Positions 1 through 8,045 of a stretch of 64,000 nucleotides of DNA are shown here, in pieces. Under the pieces are notes generated by a model, which saw nothing but the letters and a program-made list of their open reading frames with translations, was not told the origin of the DNA and did no database searches. Location of the stretch: contig NZ_CP139559.1 in assembly GCF_034263275.1 (NCBI RefSeq), positions 4,340,001 to 4,404,000 of the forward strand, read 5' to 3'. Every line of letters begins with the position of its first letter. Position 1 is the first letter of the stretch. This DNA is from Mucilaginibacter sp. cycad4 (GTDB taxonomy: Bacteria > Bacteroidota > Bacteroidia > Sphingobacteriales > Sphingobacteriaceae). The position numbers were made by a program, and so were the translations under genes.

Positions 1-326
1 CTATCCGCTTTGGGTTTATTCCTGATCTCTGGGTTTATGGTCTTCAGCGAATTGTAATAAGAAGAGTGCAGGCCGTATTCACCTTTGACCCATCCGCCGA
101 TATTGCCTAATCCATGCTGCGAAATTTGGTACCCCTGTTTGACATAGCTGCCATATTGCTCCAACGCGATGATCTGTTGTGTTAAATATTTGATCAGCGT
201 TTTCTTTTGGTTGAACCATTCGGCGAACGTCTGTGCCTGAACAGGCTGAAAGCTGAAAGCAAAAAGCAGCCCCACCCAAACCCTCCCCAGTAGGGAGGGC
301 TTAGCTAACCTCCTAATCAATTCCAT
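1..326 (-). CDS. Secreted conjugative-transfer operon protein, partial (3' end beyond window)
   Basis: The frame is open from an ATG at 324-326 to the left edge (108 codons, no stop). The N-terminus (MELIRRLAKPSLLG...) reads through a hydrophobic stretch to a VQAQ cleavage site near residue 32, so the protein is probably secreted to the periplasm. The mature part begins TFAEWFNQKKTLIKYL and continues with an aromatic and Gly-rich stretch (GNIGGWVKGEYGLHSSYY). This resembles the short secreted protein, often annotated TerB-like, that lies between traI and traJ in Bacteroidota conjugative transposons. Its first 14 bases overlap the end of traI, which implies translational coupling. The role in the mating apparatus is unknown. 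The signal-peptide region contains an unusual G-rich palindrome at 269-302. Confidence 0.7.
   Translation of the reverse strand, partial: MELIRRLAKPSLLGRVWVGLLFAFSFQPVQAQTFAEWFNQKKTLIKYLTQQIIALEQYGSYVKQGYQISQHGLGNIGGWVKGEYGLHSSYYNSLKTINPEIRNKPKAD
269..302 (-). repeat. REP-like palindromic repeat inside coding sequence
   Basis: On the minus strand a CCCTCC / GGGAGGG hairpin is followed directly by a G-rich tail (GTTTGGGTGGGG). From memory, this arrangement matches a short dispersed intergenic repeat seen in many Bacteroidota genomes. Here it lies in frame inside the signal-peptide codons of the partial transfer gene. No second copy was seen in the window, so its repeat nature rests on recollection of the motif. 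Confidence 0.4.
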
Positions 327-1014
327 AATACTTTTTTAAAGTGAGTACTTCGTTTTCGTCCTTTGCCCGTTGGATACTCAGCATATAATTCTGGTTATTG
401 AATTGCTTCAGGTCGCTACAGTTGGTATCTACCCGGTCTGCTGCTTTATTAACCAGTTCCAGTCGTTTGGCATCGCTCATTTGCGTTTTAAAAGAATTGA
501 TGACCACTAAAATTTCATCAAGGTTTTTGACGCTTTCCTGTAAGATACCCGAATAAACAGATTGCATATATTTCAATTCATCAGCAGAGAAATGCTTATC
601 CGATTGGAGCAGGCCCCAGGCGTGATTGTACTGACCGACCAAAGTCGCCTGCTTTCCGGTCATATCTTTGATGTGCTCGTAATAGGCGATCACTGATTTG
701 ACCTGCCAAAGTTCATTGTAGTAGTTATCATACAGATTTTTCTGTTTCTCTGACCAGTCCGATATCTCTGTAAGTTTGAGTTTGGACAGTTGATTTTCCA
801 GTGCCTTCTGGGCGTTTTGCAACCAGATTGTTTTGTTCTGCAATCGCTGCACTTCCAGGTCGATGGCCCGGATCACCCGGCCAACCGTTTCCTGCAATAC
901 CTGGCTGACCACAATCTGTGCATCCGCGCCCTCGGGCAGAGATACAAATACGGTGACTGCTGATAAAGGCAAAATGACCATATACTTTTTCATGATATTT
1001 AAAATTTTTGACAC
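313..1014 (-). CDS. traI: Conjugative transposon protein TraI (DUF4141 type)
   Basis: This 233-aa protein has an N-terminal signal peptide (MSKILNIMKKYMVILPLSAV...GADA) followed by a mostly helical, coiled-coil-prone region rich in Q, L and K. Size, secretion signal and position after traG fit the DUF4141 TraI protein of CTnDOT-like elements, a periplasmic part of the mating apparatus with no known enzymatic activity. The GTG at 1014 has a good AAAGGAGG Shine-Dalgarno six bases upstream. The ATG eight codons in (993) has none but would still give a usable signal peptide. The 3' end overlaps the next gene by 14 bp. The family call rests on length, signal and gene order. Confidence 0.75.
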   Translation of the reverse strand: MSKILNIMKKYMVILPLSAVTVFVSLPEGADAQIVVSQVLQETVGRVIRAIDLEVQRLQNKTIWLQNAQKALENQLSKLKLTEISDWSEKQKNLYDNYYNELWQVKSVIAYYEHIKDMTGKQATLVGQYNHAWGLLQSDKHFSADELKYMQSVYSGILQESVKNLDEILVVINSFKTQMSDAKRLELVNKAADRVDTNCSDLKQFNNQNYMLSIQRAKDENEVLTLKKYYGID

Positions 1015-1079
1015 AATAGCCTCCTTTTACACTGCCGGATGCAGTATATCAATCGTTATGTGATGAATAGTTCTGTTAA

Positions 1080-1451
1080 TTAATTCAGCTTGCGGTAAAC
1101 CGCCTGTTTCAGCAATAAAACGTGTTCGTCAGGGTCAAAACGAAACACCCGGCCTGTCGTCGTTTCATTGAGCACCCCGCTTTTTTCATCGTAGTTGCCC
1201 TCCAGTTTTTCAACTTGATGCTTCTTAGGCAAAAGCCGGCCATCACGGATAGCCTGGTAGCCGGTATTCCGGGTAATACTATAATGGTTCACATCGGTAT
1301 GGGTGAATATCAGGGTATCATCCGCTACCGCATATTCACCTTTGGTATGGTTCACATAAATACCGTCAATAAAAACTTGGTTTTTACTTGACTTACTTTG
1401 ACAGGCTGCTATGCATAACATGCCGATCATCATAGTTACTGCTGTTTTCAT
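1080..1451 (-). CDS. Small lipoprotein of the conjugative transfer operon (hypothetical)
   Basis: This 123-aa protein has a type II signal peptide: MKTAVTMMIGMLCIAAC, with Cys17 as the lipidation site. The mature part is about 105 aa, probably beta-rich, with a GNYDEKSGVLNE segment and a basic C-terminus. It starts 8 bp after the traG stop, so it is clearly part of the transfer operon and occupies the TraH position. I do not recognise a domain. By analogy with other type IV secretion systems, a small outer-membrane lipoprotein could be a pore-stabilising factor, but that is only inference. Confidence 0.65.
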   Translation of the reverse strand: MKTAVTMMIGMLCIAACQSKSSKNQVFIDGIYVNHTKGEYAVADDTLIFTHTDVNHYSITRNTGYQAIRDGRLLPKKHQVEKLEGNYDEKSGVLNETTTGRVFRFDPDEHVLLLKQAVYRKLN

Positions 1452-1459
1452 ATGCTTAC

Positions 1460-3922
1460 TTATTTGTTTTTGGTTTGTAGATCTGCTACCAGCATAGCGA
1501 TCCCTTTTTGTATGCTACCATATTTTTTTGCGTATTGCTGTACTTTGACTTTTTCGCTTTCTTCGGTGGTGTACGCGTAATATTCCGCCGGACTGACTTC
1601 GACCCGGTAAACTTTGGAATGCTGGCCCAGGGAGATAAATACCTCTTTGTATTTGCGTTTGGGATCATTTGCCCGGTTCATAGAAAGTACCTGTGCTTTT
1701 TCTTTATCCGTGAGGCCCAGCAATTCCTGTATCGCGTCAAACTTGTTTTGATATTTACTTTGATCTAAAAGGATCTTACAATCACTGTTATTAATGATCG
1801 CCTGTTTGACGATGGGACTGCTGATGATATCCTCGACTTCCTGGGTTACCACGATCGGTTCACCGTAGAACTTACGCATGGTCTTAAATAAATACCGGAT
1901 ATATTCAGCCATGCCTTCTTTGGCGATGGCCTTCCAGCATTCTTCTATCAGCACTACTTTTCGGATGCCAGGCAGCTTGCGCATTTTGGAGGTGATCATT
2001 TCCATGATAATGAGCGTAACTACCGGAAAAAGTGCATGGTCCTTTACCGCATCTATCTCAAATACAATAAAGCGTTCGTGCAATAAGTCAAGGTTTTCCG
2101 TAGCGTTTAACAGGTAATCAAATTCGCCGCCCCGGTAATACGGGTTCAGCACATAAAGGAAATTCGCTACATCGAAATCCCGCTCTTTGACCTTGCCATT
2201 TTCCAAAACCTGCAGGTAATGTTCCATCAGGTAGTCATAGAAAGTATTAAAGCATGGAAATACATCCGGGTATTGAGCCAGGTGCTGGTAATAGCCAGTC
2301 AGGGCATTGGAGATCGCCACATACTCAGACCTGCGGTAAGGTTCATCATCCTTTTTCCAAAGCGCTAATAATAAAGTTTTAATGCTTTCCTTTTTCTCTG
2401 TATCTAACACATCACCATTGGTGAGATAAAAGGGATTGAACTTGATCGGGGCATTTTCAGAATAGGTAAAATAATAACCACCTGCCAGTTCACAAAGCCC
2501 TTGATAACTGTGCCCGATATCCACGATCACAACATGAGCCCCTTGTTCATAATAAGAGCGCAGCAGGTGGTTTGTCCAGAAACTTTTGCCGGAACCGCTC
2601 GGGCCGATTGTAAATTTAGAGCGATTGGTGATCCAGCCTAATCGCATGGGCTCGTCCGAAATATCCACATGAACCGGTTTGCCCGTTAAACGGTCGCCCA
2701 AACGTATCCCGAAGGGACTGACGCTATCCTGATAACCGGTTTCCAGGTTAAAGAAGCACGCCGCCTGTTCCACGAACGTATCAAACGTATCATTCATCGG
2801 AAAATCGCCTTCATTACCGGGCATTCCCGCAAACCAGACCTGCGCTGCCCCGTCCGTTTCCCGCTTGGCGGTTGCATCCATTTGCGCCATGGCCGAACCC
2901 ACCAGGTTCTTTAGGTCTTTGGCTTTATGTTCATCGTCCGACCAGGCCAGTACATTGAAATGCGCTTTGATGGGTAGCCGTTGCTCAGCAATCGCCTCGT
3001 TCAAAAAATCATTGACGGCATCCCGGCTGATCGCGTTTTCACGGGAATAACCGGATAAGGATTGCAGGCGAAGCTTTTTAGCTTCCAGCCGCTTGATAGT
3101 TTTTTGCCCGTCCTCAATAAAAATATATTGATTCAGGATGTGGTTGCAAGGCAGCAAACTGCCTAAAGGGCTGGCAAAGCCGATGCTGAACTTAGTTCTG
3201 TCGGTCGAGTACCGGTCATAATTGATCCTGGAACCGCAAAGCGGCGGCAAATCCTCTACATCTGCGAGCGTATACAATTCACAACGGTTTTTACCAACCC
3301 TGATGTCATCTTTGATATGAATATCCTGCAGAAGTGGCTGCTGTCCGGAGGTTCTTAAAAACAAGTATTGTTCGATGATCCCGGCTTGTTCTGCGGTTCC
3401 AGCCAATTCATCATCATTCAGGCGCCTTAAAGAAATAAAACCGCTATCGATCAATACCCGCTTAAACTGGCCTGCACTATCTAAAAAATCTTTATATAAG
3501 ACCGGGTTGACGGTTTGTTGCGGTACGATGGATTTACGAAGGATATTGCTGTAGGCGGATGAACCTAACTTCCTGTCAACGCGTTTTTGAGTCAGAAAAA
3601 TATAGCAACGATGTTCCAGGAACGCACGTTCATTAAAGAATTGTTCACTGGCGCGTGACAGGAAACTTTTACCGCCTTTTTCAAAATTGGCTTTATAGGT
3701 ACTTTCAGTAAAATAGTCCTGCTTATGAAAGATACAACCCTGTAAGAGCAGGCGGATCGCTTTCACCCATGCCTGGTGGTAGGCTTCGTAATCCCGGTCG
3801 GCCAACGTGAAAATTTCCGGTAAGGTAACCGAGTAACCTATGGTGATATCACCATGAGCCGACAGGATCGCGCCGTTCTCGACTTTGGTTAGCGGCAATA
3901 TTTGATGGATGTCAATACTCAT
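1460..3922 (-). CDS. traG: Conjugative transposon ATPase TraG (VirB4-like)
   Basis: This 820-aa cytoplasmic motor ATPase of the mating-pair type IV secretion system is of the length usual for Bacteroidota TraG. The Walker A motif GPSGSGKS lies near residue 440. A Walker B-like segment (KVVLIEECW) lies near residue 657, followed by a VVTQEVEDI motif typical of VirB4/TraC ATPases. The N-terminal half (residues 1-420) matches the TraG N-terminal region, with the conserved substrate-release-type segment before the P-loop (MRLGWITNRSKFTIG). It overlaps traF by 4 bp (ATGA), so the two are translationally coupled. Intact and without frameshift. Confidence 0.95.
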   Translation of the reverse strand: MSIDIHQILPLTKVENGAILSAHGDITIGYSVTLPEIFTLADRDYEAYHQAWVKAIRLLLQGCIFHKQDYFTESTYKANFEKGGKSFLSRASEQFFNERAFLEHRCYIFLTQKRVDRKLGSSAYSNILRKSIVPQQTVNPVLYKDFLDSAGQFKRVLIDSGFISLRRLNDDELAGTAEQAGIIEQYLFLRTSGQQPLLQDIHIKDDIRVGKNRCELYTLADVEDLPPLCGSRINYDRYSTDRTKFSIGFASPLGSLLPCNHILNQYIFIEDGQKTIKRLEAKKLRLQSLSGYSRENAISRDAVNDFLNEAIAEQRLPIKAHFNVLAWSDDEHKAKDLKNLVGSAMAQMDATAKRETDGAAQVWFAGMPGNEGDFPMNDTFDTFVEQAACFFNLETGYQDSVSPFGIRLGDRLTGKPVHVDISDEPMRLGWITNRSKFTIGPSGSGKSFWTNHLLRSYYEQGAHVVIVDIGHSYQGLCELAGGYYFTYSENAPIKFNPFYLTNGDVLDTEKKESIKTLLLALWKKDDEPYRRSEYVAISNALTGYYQHLAQYPDVFPCFNTFYDYLMEHYLQVLENGKVKERDFDVANFLYVLNPYYRGGEFDYLLNATENLDLLHERFIVFEIDAVKDHALFPVVTLIIMEMITSKMRKLPGIRKVVLIEECWKAIAKEGMAEYIRYLFKTMRKFYGEPIVVTQEVEDIISSPIVKQAIINNSDCKILLDQSKYQNKFDAIQELLGLTDKEKAQVLSMNRANDPKRKYKEVFISLGQHSKVYRVEVSPAEYYAYTTEESEKVKVQQYAKKYGSIQKGIAMLVADLQTKNK

Positions 3923-4242
3923 AAGTTACTTTTAAGATTAATAAGTACCTGCCTGGAATTACATTTGAGATATTCAGGCAACTGTTTTTTGGCGAAGTGT
4001 TTGGATAGCCCATGCTCACCGAAACGGTGACTAAGCCTGGATACGCCGAAAAACAAACCTGAACCTAAACCAATAATAAGCGGCAGGATCGCCCAAAGGG
4101 TCAAGCCAATGATGTATAGCACTGCAAACCCAATTAATAAAACCACTAAGCCGACAGCCAGGTAAGCGATATATTGCGCTTTTAGACCCTTAAAAACAAT
4201 TGGTTTTGACACCCCTTTATTGATCTGATATACACTACTCAT
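3919..4242 (-). CDS. traF: Conjugative transposon protein TraF (DUF4133)
   Basis: This 107-aa inner-membrane protein begins MSSVYQINKGVSKPIVFKGLKAQYI, the typical DUF4133 opening. Two adjacent transmembrane helices follow (about residues 27-47 and 50-70), then a basic cytoplasmic tail ending KHFAKKQLPEYL. It plays the VirB3-like role next to the VirB4-like TraG. It overlaps traG by 4 bp and lies 11 bp behind traE. Length and gene order match CTnDOT-type elements. Confidence 0.9.
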   Translation of the reverse strand: MSSVYQINKGVSKPIVFKGLKAQYIAYLAVGLVVLLIGFAVLYIIGLTLWAILPLIIGLGSGLFFGVSRLSHRFGEHGLSKHFAKKQLPEYLKCNSRQVLINLKSNL

Positions 4243-4253
4243 AACTCTCGATT

Positions 4254-4649
4254 TTACAATCCGAAGAATGATTTAAGTACGGTTGCCACAACCACTAAGA
4301 ACACACAGGAACCGAACCATGCTGCCGCCACTTTATTGGTATCCGGTTCGCCCGCATTCCACTTATTAAAAACCTTAATTGCGCCTATAATGCCGACGAC
4401 CGCACCAATAGCATACATTAAATTGCAGCCTGCATCAAAATAGCTTTTGACCTGGGTGGTAGCCTCGTTGATCCCGGCATTGCCGTCCGCTCCGTAAGCC
4501 GCTATGTCAAAAAACACATTGCAGGTGAGCATGGCAATGGTGAACATCAGGGTCTTTAAAAGCGCCTGTTGTTTGGGGGTATAAGGGATATGGTTTTCTG
4601 TAAAAACAGCTTTGATGTCCCTGAGATGGGATATGATTGATTTGAACAT
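4254..4649 (-). CDS. traE: Conjugative transposon protein TraE (DUF4134)
   Basis: This 131-aa membrane protein has a hydrophobic export region at about residues 31-52 (LLKTLMFTIAMLTCNVFFDI). Two further hydrophobic segments (LMYAIGAVVGIIGAIKVF and AAWFGSCVFLVVVATVL) are separated by the conserved NKWNAGEPDTNK loop of DUF4134. This is a VirB2-like or pilin-like component of the mating channel. It is slightly longer at the N-terminus than the usual 100-110 aa, with about 30 charged residues before the signal helix. It is followed by traF after 11 bp. Confidence 0.9.
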   Translation of the reverse strand: MFKSIISHLRDIKAVFTENHIPYTPKQQALLKTLMFTIAMLTCNVFFDIAAYGADGNAGINEATTQVKSYFDAGCNLMYAIGAVVGIIGAIKVFNKWNAGEPDTNKVAAAWFGSCVFLVVVATVLKSFFGL

Positions 4650-4694
4650 GATAATTAGGGTTACACAGATGAATGAAAAAATTGATTACACCGA

Positions 4695-5279
4695 TCAGGC
4701 CCAGAGGCTGTCCAGTTCTTTGTCCGAGATCGGAAAAAGCACATTATCGCGGATATAGTCGTTCAGTGCCTGCTGGTTAGCGGTTCCCTTAATAGCCGGG
4801 TACTTGGCCTTGACCAGCCCAAACAGGGAGATAAAGTCCGGCTTGCTGCCCTGTTCTTTTTCCAGGATATGAAAAATGCTTTTCAGTTCCTCGATCACAT
4901 CGGGTATCAGGCTTTGCTGAACTTGCCGATGGTCATCATCTTTTATTTCATTGTTTAAATCCTCTTGTTCATCCCAATTATGTCCCTTATCCTTTTCGCT
5001 TACGTCTGGCGCAAAGCCGAACATGTTCATCCCCAATTGGCTTACACCCTTCGGTAATACCGTTTTGCCCATCAGGTCGCTTGCTTCGTCTTCCGAAAAT
5101 TCCTCGTAATCTTCGTTCCAGGCATGTTGCAATGGCTCCGGCTGTTTGCCATCCCTACGTCTGCGTTTTAAAAATTCATCGAACTGTTTCCGGTAACTAA
5201 ACCCGACGACCAAATACCAGATACAACTAAATACTACAGCGGCAACTAAAAACTGTTGCCAGGTGAATTGATGTAACAT
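4695..5279 (-). CDS. Membrane-anchored conjugative transposon protein in the TraD position
   Basis: This 194-aa protein has one N-terminal transmembrane helix (about residues 8-26, FLVAAVVFSCIWYLVVGF). A basic cluster (KRRRRDGK) follows, then a long acidic, low-complexity cytoplasmic region, and a C-terminal helical segment ending DKELDSLWA. It lies 45 bp upstream of traE and downstream of rteC. In related elements this slot is held by a poorly characterised protein annotated TraD or hypothetical. No catalytic motif is visible. Confidence 0.6.
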   Translation of the reverse strand: MLHQFTWQQFLVAAVVFSCIWYLVVGFSYRKQFDEFLKRRRRDGKQPEPLQHAWNEDYEEFSEDEASDLMGKTVLPKGVSQLGMNMFGFAPDVSEKDKGHNWDEQEDLNNEIKDDDHRQVQQSLIPDVIEELKSIFHILEKEQGSKPDFISLFGLVKAKYPAIKGTANQQALNDYIRDNVLFPISDKELDSLWA

Positions 5280-5390
5280 AATTTCTTTACTTTTTCCTAT
5301 CGCTCCATTGCGGCAGGATTACAAAAGCAAAGGTTGTCAGTCTATCAGATTTCGGCTCGCAAGCGATCCGGTAGGTGCGAACGATTTATT

Positions 5391-6275
5391 TTAAGTAATT
5401 GATTTAAAACGATATTTGCGTACAGGCTTTAAAGCCAAATCGTCATCTACACGTTTATGTATGGACTCCCGCATCTGTTCAATATATCTTGTCGGACTGC
5501 TTGCTTTACGGTTCCGGATATCGATAAAATCCCGGTAAGCCCTGGACAAATCAATTTGTAAGTGTTTTTCCATAAAGCGGATAATTACCGCGATATCCGC
5601 ATTGCCGTTATTGAGCTGCCCGGTAAAATAAAAGCCATAGATGACTTCAACCAGGTTGACTTTATCCCCCGTCCACCTGAGTTCAGCAGTTTCTTTTTCT
5701 TTCAATAATACCGGACTTACAGTCGGATTTAAATTCCCTAACATTTTCAGTAAATAATCCTGTAGCAGTTCATAGGCTTTGATCTTGGAAAATAAATAAT
5801 CGCAACTGGTTGCAAACTCCCTATCAAGCTCCGGCACTTCGGGGATCAGTACACTTTGCACGTCAACACCCCTAACAAAATAAAGGTTATCCAGTTCGGT
5901 CGCCCTTAAGCGGTAATACTGGTAATGGAAGTAAATCTGCTTAAAAAAGCGGTTTACCGCTTTTATTTCCTCATGGTAGTAGTTTTTGAGTATTTCAGTA
6001 TCACCTGAGGGGAGGCTGGTATCTATGTTGTATTTTTCCAGGTAGAAGATTCGGAGACTATAAAATTCAGGCTTGATATATTTGAAAAACTCAATTTCTT
6101 CGGTCTTATCCTTAAAAGGATGTTCTTCAATATAATCTTTCAATTTCTTCAAAGCGGAACGAACTGCCCCTAAAACAGCCGACAGTATTTTAAACGGCTC
6201 AGTTTCATTTGCAATGATTTTCGAGATATCATCGCTAAGCTGCGTTAATAGCTTATCACTAAATTTTCGTAACAT
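5391..6275 (-). CDS. rteC: RteC-family regulator of conjugative transposon excision/transfer
   Basis: This 294-aa protein contains the RteC signature region KPEFYSLRIFYLEKYNI followed by FFKQIYFHYQYYRLR. Its C-terminal half is helical and basic, ending in a helix-turn-helix-like segment. In CTnDOT, RteC binds upstream of the excision genes and activates them in response to tetracycline signalling through RteA/RteB. Here it sits 111 bp upstream of the TraD-position gene with no RteA/RteB beside it, so its input signal cannot be told. The family call is firm; its present function is inferred. Confidence 0.85.
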   Translation of the reverse strand: MLRKFSDKLLTQLSDDISKIIANETEPFKILSAVLGAVRSALKKLKDYIEEHPFKDKTEEIEFFKYIKPEFYSLRIFYLEKYNIDTSLPSGDTEILKNYYHEEIKAVNRFFKQIYFHYQYYRLRATELDNLYFVRGVDVQSVLIPEVPELDREFATSCDYLFSKIKAYELLQDYLLKMLGNLNPTVSPVLLKEKETAELRWTGDKVNLVEVIYGFYFTGQLNNGNADIAVIIRFMEKHLQIDLSRAYRDFIDIRNRKASSPTRYIEQMRESIHKRVDDDLALKPVRKYRFKSIT

Positions 6276-6493
6276 AAAAAACAGGTTAAATAAATTCTGC
6301 CGTGCCTGTTTACTGGCAACAACTTTTCACTAAAGCAGAAGAAAAGTAATTTTTAATCCATGCGTATATACTTTGTTAAACCATTTAAATAATAATGGAA
6401 CAAAAGTGGACATAACAATAGCATACGGTAAATAGGGAGATTACCTTGTTTTTTGATATAGGGAAAATGTACTACTCGATTCCAAGTAAAAAA

Positions 6494-7423
6494 TTAAGGA
6501 TAGATATGTAATTTCTGAATAAGGGCAACTTTATTGTTGACTTCTGTCTTTTCATAAATATTCTGAACATGGTTATCTACGGTCTTTCCTGCAATAAATA
6601 GTTTTTCTGATATTTCTTTATAGGTCAACCCCTCACGAACTAACAATACGATTTGAATTTCCCGGTTAGTTAGCCGGTAAAATTTACACTGTTCTTCAAA
6701 TTCCTCCCTTTGAGATCCGATACGTCCTAATTCTTGTAATTTCCCATACTCTTCACGCTCCCTCTTAATAGATTTTCCAAGAAACAGTATAGAAATCGCG
6801 ATGATTCCCGTATTGGTACATAATACCTCTATAAGCTGACTTTCTTCCACCAAACCAAAAAAAGTCAATGATGCCCAGGGAGTGATGGCACTATACATGG
6901 CTAGCTCTTCCAGATATTCATTTTTATTTCTGTTCCTCTTATATTTTTCACGGATAGAATTGAACATTATCCAAAGTAACACTAAGGCATAGATTAAAGG
7001 CACTATCATTCCCAACTTAATATCGGCTTTTAGATTACCGTTGATGGCGTAAACGATCACGAAAAAAACCGCATAGGGTAGCATTAAAAATAAAGGAACT
7101 CCGAAAAGCGCATGCCAGCGAAGTGAGCTCAGATCAAATGCTTTATAAAAATAAAAAGGGAAGTAGGAAGCCATCAAAAACCCACTTCCATAAGCGGTCA
7201 TTATTTGTATGGGAATAGAAATATTGATTCCGGGATCGGGAAAAAGACCGCCTGTGATATTATAAAAAAGCATTAAAAATAGCAGGATCAGATACCTTAT
7301 TCTGTTTTTATCCTGCGGTCGAAATGAGTAATAGGCGAGCTGGAAAATGAGCATACAGATTTCCAGTAAAATGAATATGAAAGTGACGATATGAATTTGA
7401 GTACCGAATACAAGCATGGCCAT
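6494..7423 (-). CDS. Membrane-bound LuxR-type transcriptional regulator
   Basis: In this 309-aa protein the first 215 residues are hydrophobic, with about six or seven transmembrane helices. A short charged linker (IKREREEYGKLQELGRIG) leads to a C-terminal LuxR/GerE helix-turn-helix at about residues 248-305 (LTNREIQIVLLVREGLTYKE, then TVDNHVQNIYEKTEV). There is no receiver domain. The design suggests a one-component regulator that senses a membrane-associated or hydrophobic signal and binds DNA directly. It starts 2 bp after the GNAT stop codon, so it is the last gene of the oxoamine synthase operon. Regulation of that operon or its divergent neighbour is a reasonable guess. Confidence 0.8.
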   Translation of the reverse strand: MAMLVFGTQIHIVTFIFILLEICMLIFQLAYYSFRPQDKNRIRYLILLFLMLFYNITGGLFPDPGINISIPIQIMTAYGSGFLMASYFPFYFYKAFDLSSLRWHALFGVPLFLMLPYAVFFVIVYAINGNLKADIKLGMIVPLIYALVLLWIMFNSIREKYKRNRNKNEYLEELAMYSAITPWASLTFFGLVEESQLIEVLCTNTGIIAISILFLGKSIKREREEYGKLQELGRIGSQREEFEEQCKFYRLTNREIQIVLLVREGLTYKEISEKLFIAGKTVDNHVQNIYEKTEVNNKVALIQKLHIYP

Positions 7424-7425
7424 AA

Positions 7426-8004
7426 TTATTTGTCCGGTTCCCGTTTCAGAAAAAACAAAGTGTAGTCTAATTCCAGCCGGTTGTAAACTTTAAACCCGAA
7501 ACGTTCATACCAGGGAATATTGATTAAGGTTGAGGTTTCAAGGTAAACAGGGAGCGCTTTCAAATCGGCTTCTGCTAAGACTTCGGTTAACAGCGTACTA
7601 CCAGTACCCAAATTCTGACGTTCCGGTTGAACACCAATAAACCACAAATAAATCATATCAATTTTGGGATGAAATTTTTTGATTTGATTTTCCCTCTTTA
7701 TGGTCTTGTTGATGTTACTTAAGCCAATGGCCTGAAAAATAAGTTTTATATCTAACCAGATTGATTTTAACGTTGTTCGTTTGAACTGCGGATACAATAA
7801 CAAAACGCATGCATTTGAGTCATCAGACAGCAAAACCTCTCCAAATTGTGAACACACTTCATAGGAATAGTCCATTAGTGCTTCAATGCGCAGTAACCTA
7901 TTCTTATCCTGCTTTACAATGTAATTGACACTCCGGTTTTTTGAGAAGGCCCTGGAAAGGATATACAGTACTATTGACTTATCGGCGGCAGCGGCTTTTT
8001 TCAT
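7426..8004 (-). CDS. GNAT-family N-acyltransferase
   Basis: This 192-aa protein has the acetyl-CoA-binding motif of GNAT enzymes at about residues 130-150 (VQPERQNLGTGSTLL). It is followed by the late beta-strand region YLETSTLINIPWYERFGFKV that is diagnostic of GNAT folds. Residues 35-60 form the substrate half with MDYSYEVCSQFGEVLL. The substrate is unknown. It lies 41 bp behind an alpha-oxoamine synthase and 2 bp before a membrane LuxR regulator. This suggests it acylates the aminoketone made by the synthase, but that is inferred from position only. Confidence 0.85.
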   Translation of the reverse strand: MKKAAAADKSIVLYILSRAFSKNRSVNYIVKQDKNRLLRIEALMDYSYEVCSQFGEVLLSDDSNACVLLLYPQFKRTTLKSIWLDIKLIFQAIGLSNINKTIKRENQIKKFHPKIDMIYLWFIGVQPERQNLGTGSTLLTEVLAEADLKALPVYLETSTLINIPWYERFGFKVYNRLELDYTLFFLKREPDK

Positions 8005-8045
8005 AGGTTGTTTGATACTGTTAATTTTACAAAAATATTTGCATC

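Noticed and set aside
79..279. 66-codon open frame on the minus strand
   Set aside because: It is an out-of-frame shadow of the partial transfer protein at 1-326, whose frame has a signal peptide and family-like residues.
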